From contig NZ_FNPG01000005.1 of the NCBI RefSeq assembly GCF_900107245.1, positions 62,001 to 126,000 of the forward strand: a DNA stretch of 64,000 nt. Direction: 5' to 3'. This document shows, in pieces, positions 46,601-54,866 of the stretch. The DNA comes from Lachnobacterium bovis DSM 14045 (GTDB taxonomy: Bacteria > Bacillota > Clostridia > Lachnospirales > Lachnospiraceae). Position numbers and translations under genes: made by a program. Positions within the stretch are counted from its first letter, which is position 1; each line of letters begins with the position of its first letter. A model generated the notes under the pieces. It had not been told where the DNA came from and ran no database searches. It saw nothing but the letters and a program-made list of their open reading frames with translations.

Positions 46601-47797
46601 TTACTCCTCGAATTCATCATTAAAAGAGTCATCAAATGAATCAACCTCATCAAAACTGTCAGCAGAATCTAATTTTTCATTTATAAAACTGTCATTCACT
46701 TCATTATTTGATTCATTTTCTTCTTCATACTCATGTTCGTAATCCAATAAATCACCAGATTCTCTAGCCTGTGTTTCACTCTTAATATCAATTTTAAATC
46801 CTGTAAGTCTAGCTGCTAATCTTGCATTCTGACCTTCTTTACCAATTGCAAGTGATAATTGATAATCTGGAACAACAACTTTTGCAGTTTTTTCCTCATC
46901 ATCAGCAATAACTGAAATAACTTTTGCTGGGCTTAAAGCATTTTGAATTAAAATTGCAGGATTTTCATTCCATGTGATGATATCAATTTTTTCTCCTCGA
47001 AGTTCTTCAACAATTGAATTAACTCTTGCGCCATTCATACCAACACATGAACCAACTGGGTCTACATCTGGGTTGTTTGAATAAACTGCAATTTTAGTTC
47101 TGCTACCAGCTTCTCTTGCAATTGCTTTAATTTCAACGATACCATCTTTTACTTCAGTCACTTCTGACTCAAATAATCTCTTAACTAATTCTGGGTGAGT
47201 TCTAGACACTAAAATCTTAGGTCCTCTATTTGTTGTTTTAACTTCTAAAATATATACCTTGATTCTTTCTGTAGGATTAAATACTTCTCCTTTAATCTGC
47301 TCATTCTCAGTTAAAATTGCGTCTGCTTTGCCCAAATTAATACTAACGCTTCTCCCAAGATATCTTTGTACAACACCTGTTACTACTTCTTTTTCTTTAC
47401 TATAATACTCATCGAAGACGGCTTTTCTTTCTTCTTCTCTGATTTTTTGTAAAATCACATTTTTGGCAATTTGTGTTGAAATTCTACCAAACTCTTTTGA
47501 TTTAACTTCAACATTAACCATATCGCCAAGATCATAAGAACCATCAATATTGTGTGCATCTGCTAAAGAAATCTCACAAACTGGATCCATGACTTCTTCT
47601 ACTACTTCTTTAGCCTGATAGCAATGGAATGTTCCTGTCTCTTGGTTCATAAAAACTTTTACATTTTCAGATGTACCGAAATGATTCTTACAAGCTGTCA
47701 TCAAAGATGTTTCGATTGCCTCTAAAAGAGTTTCCTTACTAATATTTTTTTCCTTTACTAATATATTTAACGCATCTAATAACTCGTTATTACTCAT
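46601..47797 (-). CDS. nusA: Transcription termination/antitermination protein NusA
   Basis: A 398-residue RNA polymerase-associated factor. The N-terminal domain binds polymerase (residues 1-130), followed by an S1 domain (VVTGVVQRYLGRSVSINLGK) and KH domains (GSCVGMNGARVNSIVEELRG; AIGKEGQNARLAARLTGFKI). It has no C-terminal acidic repeat domains of the E. coli type; instead the last 50 residues are an acidic Glu/Asp/Ser tail. It follows rimP by 32 bases. Confidence 0.96.
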   Translation of the reverse strand: MSNNELLDALNILVKEKNISKETLLEAIETSLMTACKNHFGTSENVKVFMNQETGTFHCYQAKEVVEEVMDPVCEISLADAHNIDGSYDLGDMVNVEVKSKEFGRISTQIAKNVILQKIREEERKAVFDEYYSKEKEVVTGVVQRYLGRSVSINLGKADAILTENEQIKGEVFNPTERIKVYILEVKTTNRGPKILVSRTHPELVKRLFESEVTEVKDGIVEIKAIAREAGSRTKIAVYSNNPDVDPVGSCVGMNGARVNSIVEELRGEKIDIITWNENPAILIQNALSPAKVISVIADDEEKTAKVVVPDYQLSLAIGKEGQNARLAARLTGFKIDIKSETQARESGDLLDYEHEYEEENESNNEVNDSFINEKLDSADSFDEVDSFDDSFNDEFEE

Positions 47798-47829
47798 TTT
47801 TTATATCCTCCTAAATATGTTATCTAATG

Positions 47830-48294
47830 CTAAAAGTCGATATATTCTCTTATCAAGGCAATGTCAGACTTGTTAAAAATTATTTCATTATCATCCTCAA
47901 CAATAGATACTGTATCCTTGTCATATGCCTTTAATATTCCTGAAAATTCTTTTCTACGTTCTATCATACGATAAGTTCTAATTTCAACCATCTTGTTAAG
48001 ATTACGAACATAATCTTTTTCTTTTTTTAATGGTCTTCCTAAGCCAGGTGAACTCACCTCAAATATATATGATTCTTCTATATAATCTTCTCTGTCAAGG
48101 ATTTCATTCATTTCACGAGCAACTGCTTCGCAATCATTAACAGAAATTCCACCTTCTTTATCAATATAAGCTCTTAAATACCAGGTGCTGCCTTCTTTTA
48201 CGAATTCAACATCCACTAGTTCAAATCCCATTCTTTCAACTATTGGCATAATTAATTCTGTTGTTTTATCTTCATAATTCTTGCTTCTCGACAC
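47830..48294 (-). CDS. rimP: Ribosome maturation factor RimP
   Basis: A 154-residue factor for 30S assembly. Family segments are LIMPIVERMGFELVDVEFVKEG, LRAYIDKEGGISVNDCEAVA and SSPGLGRPLKKEKDY. I chose GTG at 48294 because GAGGTG lies six bases before it and 154 residues is the usual length; the frame extends 35 codons further through leader hairpins, which is not credible as coding. It heads the rimP-nusA-rnpM-ylxQ-infB-rbfA run. Confidence 0.93.
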   Translation of the reverse strand: MSRSKNYEDKTTELIMPIVERMGFELVDVEFVKEGSTWYLRAYIDKEGGISVNDCEAVAREMNEILDREDYIEESYIFEVSSPGLGRPLKKEKDYVRNLNKMVEIRTYRMIERRKEFSGILKAYDKDTVSIVEDDNEIIFNKSDIALIREYIDF

Positions 48295-48323
48295 TATTTG
48301 CACCTCTTTTCTTTTCATCATAA

Positions 48324-48396
48324 AAGTTCGTTCTAGTATCAACATAGAACGAACTTGCCTAATACATAAATTGAGAGAGGAATAATCCTCTCTCAA
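48324..48396 (-). promoter_or_regulatory. Two perfect hairpins in the rimP operon leader
   Basis: On the minus strand the leader reads hairpin 1 (TTGAGAGAGGA / TCCTCTCTCAA, arms 48396-48386 and 48381-48371, four-base loop) and hairpin 2 (AAGTTCGTTCTA / TAGAACGAACTT, arms 48356-48345 and 48335-48324, nine-base loop), the second followed by three more T. They lie between promoter and the GTG start. The second could terminate weakly or be bound by a regulator. Confidence 0.75.
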
Positions 48397-48417
48397 CACA
48401 AATAACTCTCTTTGTAT

Positions 48418-48446
48418 ATATTAACACTTTACATAAGAAAAAGCAA
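48418..48446 (-). promoter_or_regulatory. Promoter of the rimP-nusA-infB operon
   Basis: On the minus strand TTGCTT (48446-48441) and TAATAT (48423-48418) are 17 bases apart. Transcription would start near 48411, about 117 bases before rimP. It is divergent from the tRNA promoter, with about 18 bases between their -35 elements. Confidence 0.6.
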
Positions 48447-48464
48447 GTTGTTTTTAATAAATAC

Positions 48465-48493
48465 TTGCATTTTTTTTGAATACGTGATATAAT
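48465..48493 (+). promoter_or_regulatory. Strong tRNA promoter with extended -10
   Basis: TTGCAT at 48465-48470 and TATAAT at 48488-48493 with a 17-base spacer; TGA directly before the -10 gives an extended -10. The start would fall close to the 5' end of the tRNA, leaving almost no leader. Confidence 0.8.
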
Positions 48494-48500
48494 TCTAAAC

Positions 48501-48572
48501 GGTTCGTTGGTCAAGCGGTTAAGACGCCGCCCTCTCAAGGCGGAATCACGGGTTCGATTCCCGTACGAACTG
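48501..48572 (+). tRNA. tRNA-Glu (anticodon CTC)
   Basis: The cloverleaf can be folded by eye. Acceptor strands GGTTCGT and ACGAACT pair with a G-U at position 1-72. The anticodon stem CCGCC/GGCGG encloses the loop CTCTCAA with anticodon CTC, reading GAG. The T arm is ACGGG TTCGATT CCCGT. Discriminator is G and the CCA end is not encoded. The D-arm sequence closely follows Bacillus tRNA-Glu. A rho-independent terminator follows. Confidence 0.95.
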
Positions 48573-48610
48573 TTGCTATTTTTTTATAGAATAGCCCAAC
48601 CCGATAAGAG

Positions 48611-48640
48611 AACGCATAGTTTTTTCTATGCGTTTTTTTA
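48611..48640 (+). terminator. Terminator of the tRNA-Glu gene
   Basis: AACGCATAG (48611-48619) pairs perfectly with CTATGCGTT (48626-48634) around a T-rich loop and is followed by six T. The rest of the gap to galE (48641-48861) shows no gene. Confidence 0.9.
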
Positions 48641-48861
48641 TTTACAATTAATCATTTCAAACAACTTTATAATAATTACTGAGCAAAAAAGTAAAGTCTT
48701 ATATCTTTCATTTTTCTTTGAAATTTTTTATCTTCAAAAAACGCCCAAAAAAACAATTACAATCCGACACATAACTGTTTTGACTAATACTTTGGTAGCA
48801 AAACGATATTTGTCATATTTGTCTTTTCTAGGCGTTTTGTTTACTCATATACTATTTATTC

Positions 48862-49878
48862 TTAATCTTCATATCCATTTGGATTATTCTTCTGCCATCT
48901 CCATGCATCTTCACACATCTCTTTAATTCCGTTCTCAGCTTTCCAACCTAATTCTTTTTCAGCTTTTGTTGGGTCACAATAGCAAGTAGCGATATCACCT
49001 GAACGTCTTGGTTTGATCTGATATGGAATCTTGATACCATTTGCTAATTCAAAGTTTTTAACAATATCAAGAACACTATATCCATGACCTGTACCTAAAT
49101 TGTAGATAGATAATCCTGCATTCTCTTTTAATTTATTTAATGCCTTTACATGACCTTTTGCCAAATCTACCACGTGTATGTAATCTCTTACTCCTGTTCC
49201 ATCTGGAGTATCATAATCATTACCAAATACACCTAATTCTTTTAATTTTCCAACTGCAACCTGTGTAATATATGGCATTAAGTTGTTTGGAATTCCGTTT
49301 GGATTTTCACCCATTGTACCGCTCTTATGAGCCCCAATTGGATTGAAATATCTTAATAAAATAACATTCCACTCATTATCTGCTTTTTGGATGTCTGATA
49401 ACACTTGTTCAAGCATTGACTTTGTCCATCCATAAGGATTTGTACACTGTCCTTTGGGGCATTCCTCTGTAATAGGAATTTGTTTTGGATCTCCATATAC
49501 TGTTGCAGAAGATGAGAAAATAATATTTTTGCAATTATGTTTTCTCATAACATCCACTAACACCAATGTACCTGTAATGTTGTTTTCATAATATTCCCAT
49601 GGTTTTTCAACTGATTCACCTACAGCTTTCAAACCTGCAAAATGAATACAACTATCTATTTCTTCTTTTTCAAATACTTCTTCAAGTCCTTTTCTATCTA
49701 GTATATCACCTTTATAAAATTTTACTTCTTTTCCAGTGATATTCTTAACTCTTTCTAGTGATTGAACTGAAGAATTAGATAAATTATCATAAACAACAAC
49801 TTCATAACCTGCCTGTAATAACTCTACGCAAGTATGACTTCCGATATATCCTGCTCCACCTGTTACTAATATTGCCAT
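48862..49878 (-). CDS. galE: UDP-glucose 4-epimerase GalE
   Basis: A 338-residue SDR enzyme interconverting UDP-glucose and UDP-galactose. The NAD motif is [17 protein letters not shown] at the N-terminus, and the catalytic YxxxK is YGWTK, with SSSATVYGD before it. The C-terminal [18 protein letters not shown] is typical. The ATG has AGGAGG upstream. It stands alone: no gal or glycosyltransferase genes are near. Confidence 0.96.
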   Translation of the reverse strand: MAILVTGGAGYIGSHTCVELLQAGYEVVVYDNLSNSSVQSLERVKNITGKEVKFYKGDILDRKGLEEVFEKEEIDSCIHFAGLKAVGESVEKPWEYYENNITGTLVLVDVMRKHNCKNIIFSSSATVYGDPKQIPITEECPKGQCTNPYGWTKSMLEQVLSDIQKADNEWNVILLRYFNPIGAHKSGTMGENPNGIPNNLMPYITQVAVGKLKELGVFGNDYDTPDGTGVRDYIHVVDLAKGHVKALNKLKENAGLSIYNLGTGHGYSVLDIVKNFELANGIKIPYQIKPRRSGDIATCYCDPTKAEKELGWKAENGIKEMCEDAWRWQKNNPNGYED

Positions 49879-50419
49879 AGTTTAATCCTCCTGTGCATTT
49901 TTATTTGCATTATTAGTTTACATCATTAAAAAAAATTTGTATAGTAAAAATTGTATACCTAATACAGCCGAATGTTGCACATTTCACCGCAAAGTCCAAT
50001 AATTATTTATAACAAAAAAAATTTCAATGTTATAATATATAATTTTTTTAATAAATTTTAGTGAAATATGGCCAATATACACAATTTCATATAAAGTTTC
50101 CTGCAATTACGAAATATTATTATTTTTTTATTCATTAAAAAAAATTGTAAAAATATTACTATTGACATTAATAAAGCCGCAGCTAAAAAGCTGCGGCTTT
50201 ATATGTATTCACGGACTAAGTTTATTAAGTTATATTAGTACGGATATAACCCATTAAAAATATTCTTTTTCATCATCTAAAATTCATCATCTACTAATAT
50301 GTATTCTATATTCTTGCCTATATCTTTCAAATATCAACTCAAAAATAAAATATATAACATTCAAATTACATCAAATAATTATAAAAAATCAAATGTAACT
50401 CTTCTACACTCTATAAAAA
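49879..50419. other. Gene-free region between galE and rplT
   Basis: A 541-base very AT-rich stretch without a gene. It contains the GC-rich terminator-like hairpin listed at 50171-50202. The half next to galE is its upstream region; I could not choose a convincing promoter. The 217 bases between the rplT stop and the hairpin would be 3' untranslated RNA of the infC operon. I see nothing else with clear structure. Confidence 0.5.
50171..50202. terminator. Perfect 14-pair hairpin, probable terminator of infC-rpmI-rplT
   Basis: ATAAAGCCGCAGCT (50171-50184) pairs perfectly with AGCTGCGGCTTTAT (50189-50202) around AAAA. The arms end in T-rich sequence on both strands, so it can act in both directions. 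It is 218 bases past rplT. Confidence 0.7.
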
Positions 50420-50776
50420 TTAAGCAATTTTATCTTTAGCGATTTGAGCTAATGAAGCAAATCCTTCTGCATCAGAAATAGCCATTTCTGCTAAAACTTT
50501 TCTATTTAAATCAATATTAGCTAATTTAAGACCATACATAAATTTGCTGTATGATAAACCATTCATTCTTGCTGCTGCATTAATACGAGCGATCCATAAC
50601 TGACGGAACTGTCTCTTTCTCTGTTTACGTCCTGCATATGATGTAGCTAATGCTCTCATAACAGACTGTTTTGCCACTCTATATTGTTTAGATCTAGCGC
50701 CTCTATAACCTTTTGCTAATTTTAATGTTCTATTATGTCTCTTTTTAGCGCCTAAACCGCCTTTAACTCTTGCCAT
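50420..50776 (-). CDS. rplT: 50S ribosomal protein L20
   Basis: A 118-residue early-assembly protein of the large subunit. The whole sequence matches: [40 protein letters not shown] and [21 protein letters not shown]20 is also the known repressor of this operon in Bacillus and E. coli through binding the leader. It follows rpmI by 25 bases with AAGGAGG. Confidence 0.98.
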   Translation of the reverse strand: MARVKGGLGAKKRHNRTLKLAKGYRGARSKQYRVAKQSVMRALATSYAGRKQRKRQFRQLWIARINAAARMNGLSYSKFMYGLKLANIDLNRKVLAEMAISDAEGFASLAQIAKDKIA

Positions 50777-50801
50777 TATGTATTTCCTCCTTAACCTAAT
50801 C

Positions 50802-50999
50802 TTACAAATATGGTAAAATTTTCTTCATGTTTTTGATATTTGTTGAATCAGTCATAGCTGGTTTTCTAAGACCTCTTTTAAGTTTTGTTGTTTTCTTTGT
50901 TAAGATATGTCTTCTGTAAGCTTTATTTCTCTTTAATTTACCTGTTCCAGTTACTTTGAAACGTTTTGCTGCTGCTCTTTTAGTCTTAATTTTTGGCAT
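50802..50999 (-). CDS. rpmI: 50S ribosomal protein L35
   Basis: A 65-residue basic ribosomal protein, starting [20 protein letters not shown] and ending in the family's typical KILPYL. It lies between infC and rplT in the conserved order. The ATG has AAGGAGG eight bases upstream. Confidence 0.98.
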   Translation of the reverse strand: MPKIKTKRAAAKRFKVTGTGKLKRNKAYRRHILTKKTTKLKRGLRKPAMTDSTNIKNMKKILPYL

Positions 51000-51018
51000 T
51001 TTAAAATCCTCCTTAAAA

Positions 51019-51525
51019 TTATCTTTTTTCAGATAATACCATGCTGATACTTCTGCCTTCTACTTTAGGTGCTTTTTCAACAACCGCAATTTCAGATAGT
51101 TGCTCAGCAAAGTCATCTAAGATATGTTTGCTATTATTCATGTGAGCCATCTCACGACCGCGGAAGCGCAAAGTCACTTTGACTTTATTTCCTTTTGTCA
51201 AAAATTTCTTTGCCGCATTCATCTTTGTATTCAAGTCATTTGCTTCAATATTTGGTGAAATACGAATCTCTTTTACTTCAACAGTCTTCTGTTTCTTTTT
51301 AGCGTCCTTCTCTTTACGAGCTAATTCGTAACGATATTTACCGTAATCAATTACCTTACATACAGGTGGCTTTGCATTTGGTGCAATCTTAACTAAATCT
51401 AAGCCTGCTTCATCAGCTATCTTCTGAGCTTCTCTAGCTGACATAACGCCGATCTGTTCTCCATCCGCACCTACTACACGTACCTCTTTATCTCGTATCT
51501 GTTCATTAATCATTAATTCGCTAAT
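51019..51525 (-). CDS. infC: Translation initiation factor IF-3, AUU start
   Basis: A 168-residue factor that binds the 30S subunit and checks the start codon. The N domain ([20 protein letters not shown]) and C domain ([18 protein letters not shown]) are clear. The only strong ribosome binding site, GGAGGTG, is seven bases before an in-frame ATT at 51525 (ATT AGC GAA TTA ATG); the first ATG at 51513 is 19 bases away from it. IF-3 genes of E. coli and Bacillus are known to start with AUU, allowing self-control, so I annotate the ATT start. Confidence 0.93.
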   Translation of the reverse strand: MSELMINEQIRDKEVRVVGADGEQIGVMSAREAQKIADEAGLDLVKIAPNAKPPVCKVIDYGKYRYELARKEKDAKKKQKTVEVKEIRISPNIEANDLNTKMNAAKKFLTKGNKVKVTLRFRGREMAHMNNSKHILDDFAEQLSEIAVVEKAPKVEGRSISMVLSEKR

Positions 51526-51539
51526 GGTTTTGCACCTCC

Positions 51540-51676
51540 AAAAAAATAGTGGATAGAAAGACTATCCACTACAATAAATTCCACAACACAATCGATGTTT
51601 GAAATATTAACTCTAAGTCATCCAATTATGCTTAGGTGAGAGTGGATACTCTACTTGTTTTTCTAACAACTCGTAT
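51540..51676 (-). promoter_or_regulatory. infC leader with attenuator and competing antiterminator
   Basis: Just before the infC ribosome binding site, TAGTGGATAG (51571-51562) and CTATCCACTA (51556-51547) on the minus strand form a perfect 10-pair stem followed by seven U: a terminator upstream of the gene. About 80 bases earlier TATCCACT (51648-51641) repeats the 3' arm and can pair with the 5' arm instead. The position fits the L20-controlled leader of the infC operon known in Bacillota. Confidence 0.8.
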
Positions 51677-51705
51677 ACGATAACATATATTCAAGAGTTT
51701 GTCAA
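51677..51705 (-). promoter_or_regulatory. Promoter P2 of infC operon
   Basis: On the minus strand a perfect TTGACA (51705-51700) and TATCGT (51682-51677) are 17 bases apart. Start near 51670, directly upstream of the attenuator structures. Confidence 0.55.
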
Positions 51706-51759
51706 CTCTTTTGATATATATTTTTTTCATGTTTATTCTGTACTAATAATACATATGAT

Positions 51760-51787
51760 ATTATATCACAAAAAATCATTGTGTCAA
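51760..51787 (-). promoter_or_regulatory. Promoter P1 of infC operon
   Basis: On the minus strand a perfect TTGACA (51787-51782) and a perfect TATAAT (51765-51760) with a 16-base spacer, and TGA just before the -10. It begins eight bases after the HAD gene stop. It is the strongest promoter-like sequence I see in the window. Confidence 0.75.
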
Positions 51788-51794
51788 GAAAAAC

Positions 51795-52631
51795 CTATGC
51801 ATTTGCACCTATTTTTACATCATTAAAAATATAATTTTCAATAACTTCTGCAATTGCATCGTTATTATTATCATTTTCCGTAACAGAATCTGCGATAACT
51901 AATACATCATCATAAGCATTTGCCATTGCTATTCCACATCCTGCAGTTAAAAGCATAGGTATATCATTTCTTTCATCCCCAACTGCAACCGAATCTTTCA
52001 AAGGAATATTTAAAAAATTACACAATACCTTAATTCCTGAACCCTTGGTTATATTTTTAGGACAATACTCTAGATACTCTTTGCAAGAAAAGAAACTATT
52101 CATATGTTGATTAGTCCATTCTTCATTATCATCTCTAAACTGTTCTAGTTTACCTGTATTATCAAAATCAGCAAGCAATACTTTTCTCGGTTCTTTAGAA
52201 AGTGCTGAAACTATATCATTTTTTATAGAATACGACATTCCACTCTTTTCAGCATATAAATCCAAATCTCTTGTATGTTCAAGCGCAATAATATCATTTC
52301 CCTGATATGTTTGTACATGAATACCGGCTTTTTTAGCGCAATCAAATAATTTGAAAACATCCTCAACCGGGATACTATGTTCATCAATTATCTTATCAGC
52401 TGATAAGTCATATACAATTGCCCCATTATAGCAAATCATAAAACATCCTGGTTGATTAAGTCCTAAATCTGTTGCTACATTTCGGCCACTTTCAATTGCT
52501 CTTCCTGTACAAATAACAAAATAATGACCTGCATCTAACATTTTCTGGATTGCCTGTCTGTTTGTTTCTGAGATGGTTTTGTCGTCACATAAAAGTGTCC
52601 CATCTAAATCTGAAAACAAAATTTTACTCAT
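51795..52631 (-). CDS. Cof-type HAD family phosphatase
   Basis: A 278-residue hydrolase of the HAD superfamily, Cof subfamily. Motif I is FSDLDGTLLCDD near residue 6 with the nucleophile Asp; motif II is VICTGRA; motif III/IV is SVAVGDERNDIPMLLTAGCG near residue 220. A C2-type cap lies between. Substrates are usually phosphosugars or flavin/PLP phosphates and cannot be deduced. It stands between ppk1 and the infC operon, both on the same strand. Confidence 0.93.
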   Translation of the reverse strand: MSKILFSDLDGTLLCDDKTISETNRQAIQKMLDAGHYFVICTGRAIESGRNVATDLGLNQPGCFMICYNGAIVYDLSADKIIDEHSIPVEDVFKLFDCAKKAGIHVQTYQGNDIIALEHTRDLDLYAEKSGMSYSIKNDIVSALSKEPRKVLLADFDNTGKLEQFRDDNEEWTNQHMNSFFSCKEYLEYCPKNITKGSGIKVLCNFLNIPLKDSVAVGDERNDIPMLLTAGCGIAMANAYDDVLVIADSVTENDNNNDAIAEVIENYIFNDVKIGANA

Positions 52632-52738
52632 AGTTCTTCCCCCTAATTCAGTAAGTTTTTAGTCTATAAAGTTACTCCTCATTACTTTAAGCTAAGGATT
52701 TTAATATGATACTAATGATTATTAAAATACTTTTTATA

Positions 52739-54853
52739 TTATTCAGTTGGGATAAACACTCTACCAACTGATAATGAGTCTTTTTTTACCAGCTCCTTTG
52801 CTTCCTTACAAAAAATCATCTGAGAATTAATTGGTTTTTTCCCTCGCCTATTTATTTTTAGGTATTGACCTTCAAACGTTAGTACCCTTGCCTTAACATT
52901 GTCTTCTAATTCTATATCTAAAATATGTTTGACACGCTCTTTTAATTTTGAATCAATAACAGGAAAAACAATTTCAACTCTTCGATCTAAATTTCTTGGC
53001 ATCCAATCAGCGCTTCCCAAAAAAATATCTTCTTCTCCACCATTAAAAAAATAAAATATTCTACTGTGTTCTAAGAAATTTCCTACTATAGATCTAACTG
53101 TAATATTCTCACTAACACCAGGAATTCCAACTTTTAAACAGCAAATTCCCCTTACAACTAAATCTATTTTTACTCCTGCTGCTGATGCCATATATAATGT
53201 TTTAATTATTTCTTTATCACAAAGAGAATTCATTTTTGCAATTATACGTCCTTCTAATCCATTTTTTACATTATTGATTTCTCTTTTAATCAAATACAAA
53301 AACTTATCTCTTAACCAATATGGTGCAAGTACTAACTCATTCCACGATAAAGGTTCAGAATAACCTGATAACATATTAAAAACAGCAGTTGCATCCTCCC
53401 CAATTGATTCTTTGCATGTAAAAATACCACAATCCGTATATACTTTTGCTGTAGAATCATTATAATTTCCTGTTCCTAAATGAACATATCGTCTTATTCC
53501 TTCTTCTTCTCTTCGAACAACAAGAGCTATCTTGCTATGCGTTTTCAATCCAACCAAGCCATAAATTACATGACATCCAGATCTTTCTAATTTTTTTGCC
53601 CAAACAATATTATGTTCTTCATCAAATCTTGCCTTTAATTCTACCAAAACGGTAACCTGTTTGCCATTTTCTGCAGCCTGGGCAAGATACCTTATGATTG
53701 GAGAATTTCCACTAACCCTATATAATGTTTGCTTTATTGCTAAAACCTTTGGATCTGCTGCAGCTTGTCTTATAAAATCAACGACCGGCTGAAAAGACTG
53801 GTAAGGATGATGTATTAAAATATCACCATCTCTAATATTTGCAAAAATATTCTTATCCTGATTAATTTGTGGCACTTGTTGTGGTATGTATTTTTCATAC
53901 CTCAAATTGTCATACCCTTTTAAATCAAACAATTTTGATAAAACTGTAAGATCTATCGGGCCAGGAATCTTGAAGATTTCTTCATTATCTAGTTTTAATT
54001 CTCGCCTTAAAATTCCTAACAACCTATCATCTATTTTATTCTCTACCTCTAATCTGATAGCTTCTCCCCATTGACGTAGCTTTAATTTGTTTTGAATTTC
54101 CAATAATAAATCTGATGCTTCGTCCTCATCTATTGTAAAATCTGCGTTTCTCATTACTCTGTAGGGATAAGCACATAAAATTTCATAATTTGAAAATAGT
54201 TTATCTAAATTTCTTTCTATTATCTGTTCTAATAATATAAAAGTTTTTTCGTCCCCATCTTCATTAGGAATTGTAACTAATCTATTTAATCCACCTGGTA
54301 CCTGAACCGTTGCAAACATCGTATTTTCTTTTTCTTTATTACTTTTTAGTAGCGCTGCAATATTTAATGTCTTATTCCTAATCAAAGGAAACGGTCTCGA
54401 AGCGTCTACCGCCATAGGTGTCAAAACCGGATAAACATTATCCATAAAATAATTATCTACAAATTCAATTTGTTCTGCACTTAATTTTTCATACTCATTA
54501 ATTAAATTAATCTTATTTTGTTTTAATAATGGAACAAGTGAATTAGTAAACGTTGAATATTGACATTTTGTAAGTTCTCTTGTTGCCTCATTTATCGCTG
54601 CTAATTGTTCCGTTGCATTCATTCCTGCTATATCCTTTTTTCGATAATCAGCATTAACCATATCCTTAAGTGATGCAACACGAACCATATAAAATTCATC
54701 TAAATTCGAAGATGTGATACTTAAAAATTTCAATCTTTCTAACAACGGAATATTCTTATCTCTTGCTTCATCTAAAACTCTTCTATCAAATTTTATCCAA
54801 CTTAATTCTCTATTCTCATAGTATTTAGAATTTTCAAAGTCGATTTTTTCCAT
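52739..54853 (-). CDS. ppk1: Polyphosphate kinase 1
   Basis: A 704-residue enzyme that polymerises phosphate from ATP. The N-terminal part (YYENRELSWIKFDRRVLDEA) and middle HHPYQSFQPVVDFIRQAA are typical. The autophosphorylated histidine is in RRYVHLGTGNYNDSTAKVYT, and the C-terminal segment has DWMPRNLDRRVEIVFPV. It follows the Ppx/GppA gene by 13 bases; the two form a polyphosphate pair. Confidence 0.97.
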   Translation of the reverse strand: MEKIDFENSKYYENRELSWIKFDRRVLDEARDKNIPLLERLKFLSITSSNLDEFYMVRVASLKDMVNADYRKKDIAGMNATEQLAAINEATRELTKCQYSTFTNSLVPLLKQNKINLINEYEKLSAEQIEFVDNYFMDNVYPVLTPMAVDASRPFPLIRNKTLNIAALLKSNKEKENTMFATVQVPGGLNRLVTIPNEDGDEKTFILLEQIIERNLDKLFSNYEILCAYPYRVMRNADFTIDEDEASDLLLEIQNKLKLRQWGEAIRLEVENKIDDRLLGILRRELKLDNEEIFKIPGPIDLTVLSKLFDLKGYDNLRYEKYIPQQVPQINQDKNIFANIRDGDILIHHPYQSFQPVVDFIRQAAADPKVLAIKQTLYRVSGNSPIIRYLAQAAENGKQVTVLVELKARFDEEHNIVWAKKLERSGCHVIYGLVGLKTHSKIALVVRREEEGIRRYVHLGTGNYNDSTAKVYTDCGIFTCKESIGEDATAVFNMLSGYSEPLSWNELVLAPYWLRDKFLYLIKREINNVKNGLEGRIIAKMNSLCDKEIIKTLYMASAAGVKIDLVVRGICCLKVGIPGVSENITVRSIVGNFLEHSRIFYFFNGGEEDIFLGSADWMPRNLDRRVEIVFPVIDSKLKERVKHILDIELEDNVKARVLTFEGQYLKINRRGKKPINSQMIFCKEAKELVKKDSLSVGRVFIPTE

Positions 54854-54866
54854 TTCACACCTCCTA

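Noticed and set aside
48295-48399. N-terminal extension of RimP by 35 codons
   Set aside because: It would translate through two perfect hairpins of the leader and has no family match; GTG at 48294 with GAGGTG fits the usual length.
48507-48926. Plus-strand open frame of 139 codons across the tRNA gene and its terminator
   Set aside because: It starts within the tRNA, passes through a rho-independent terminator and overlaps the end of galE. No ribosome binding site.
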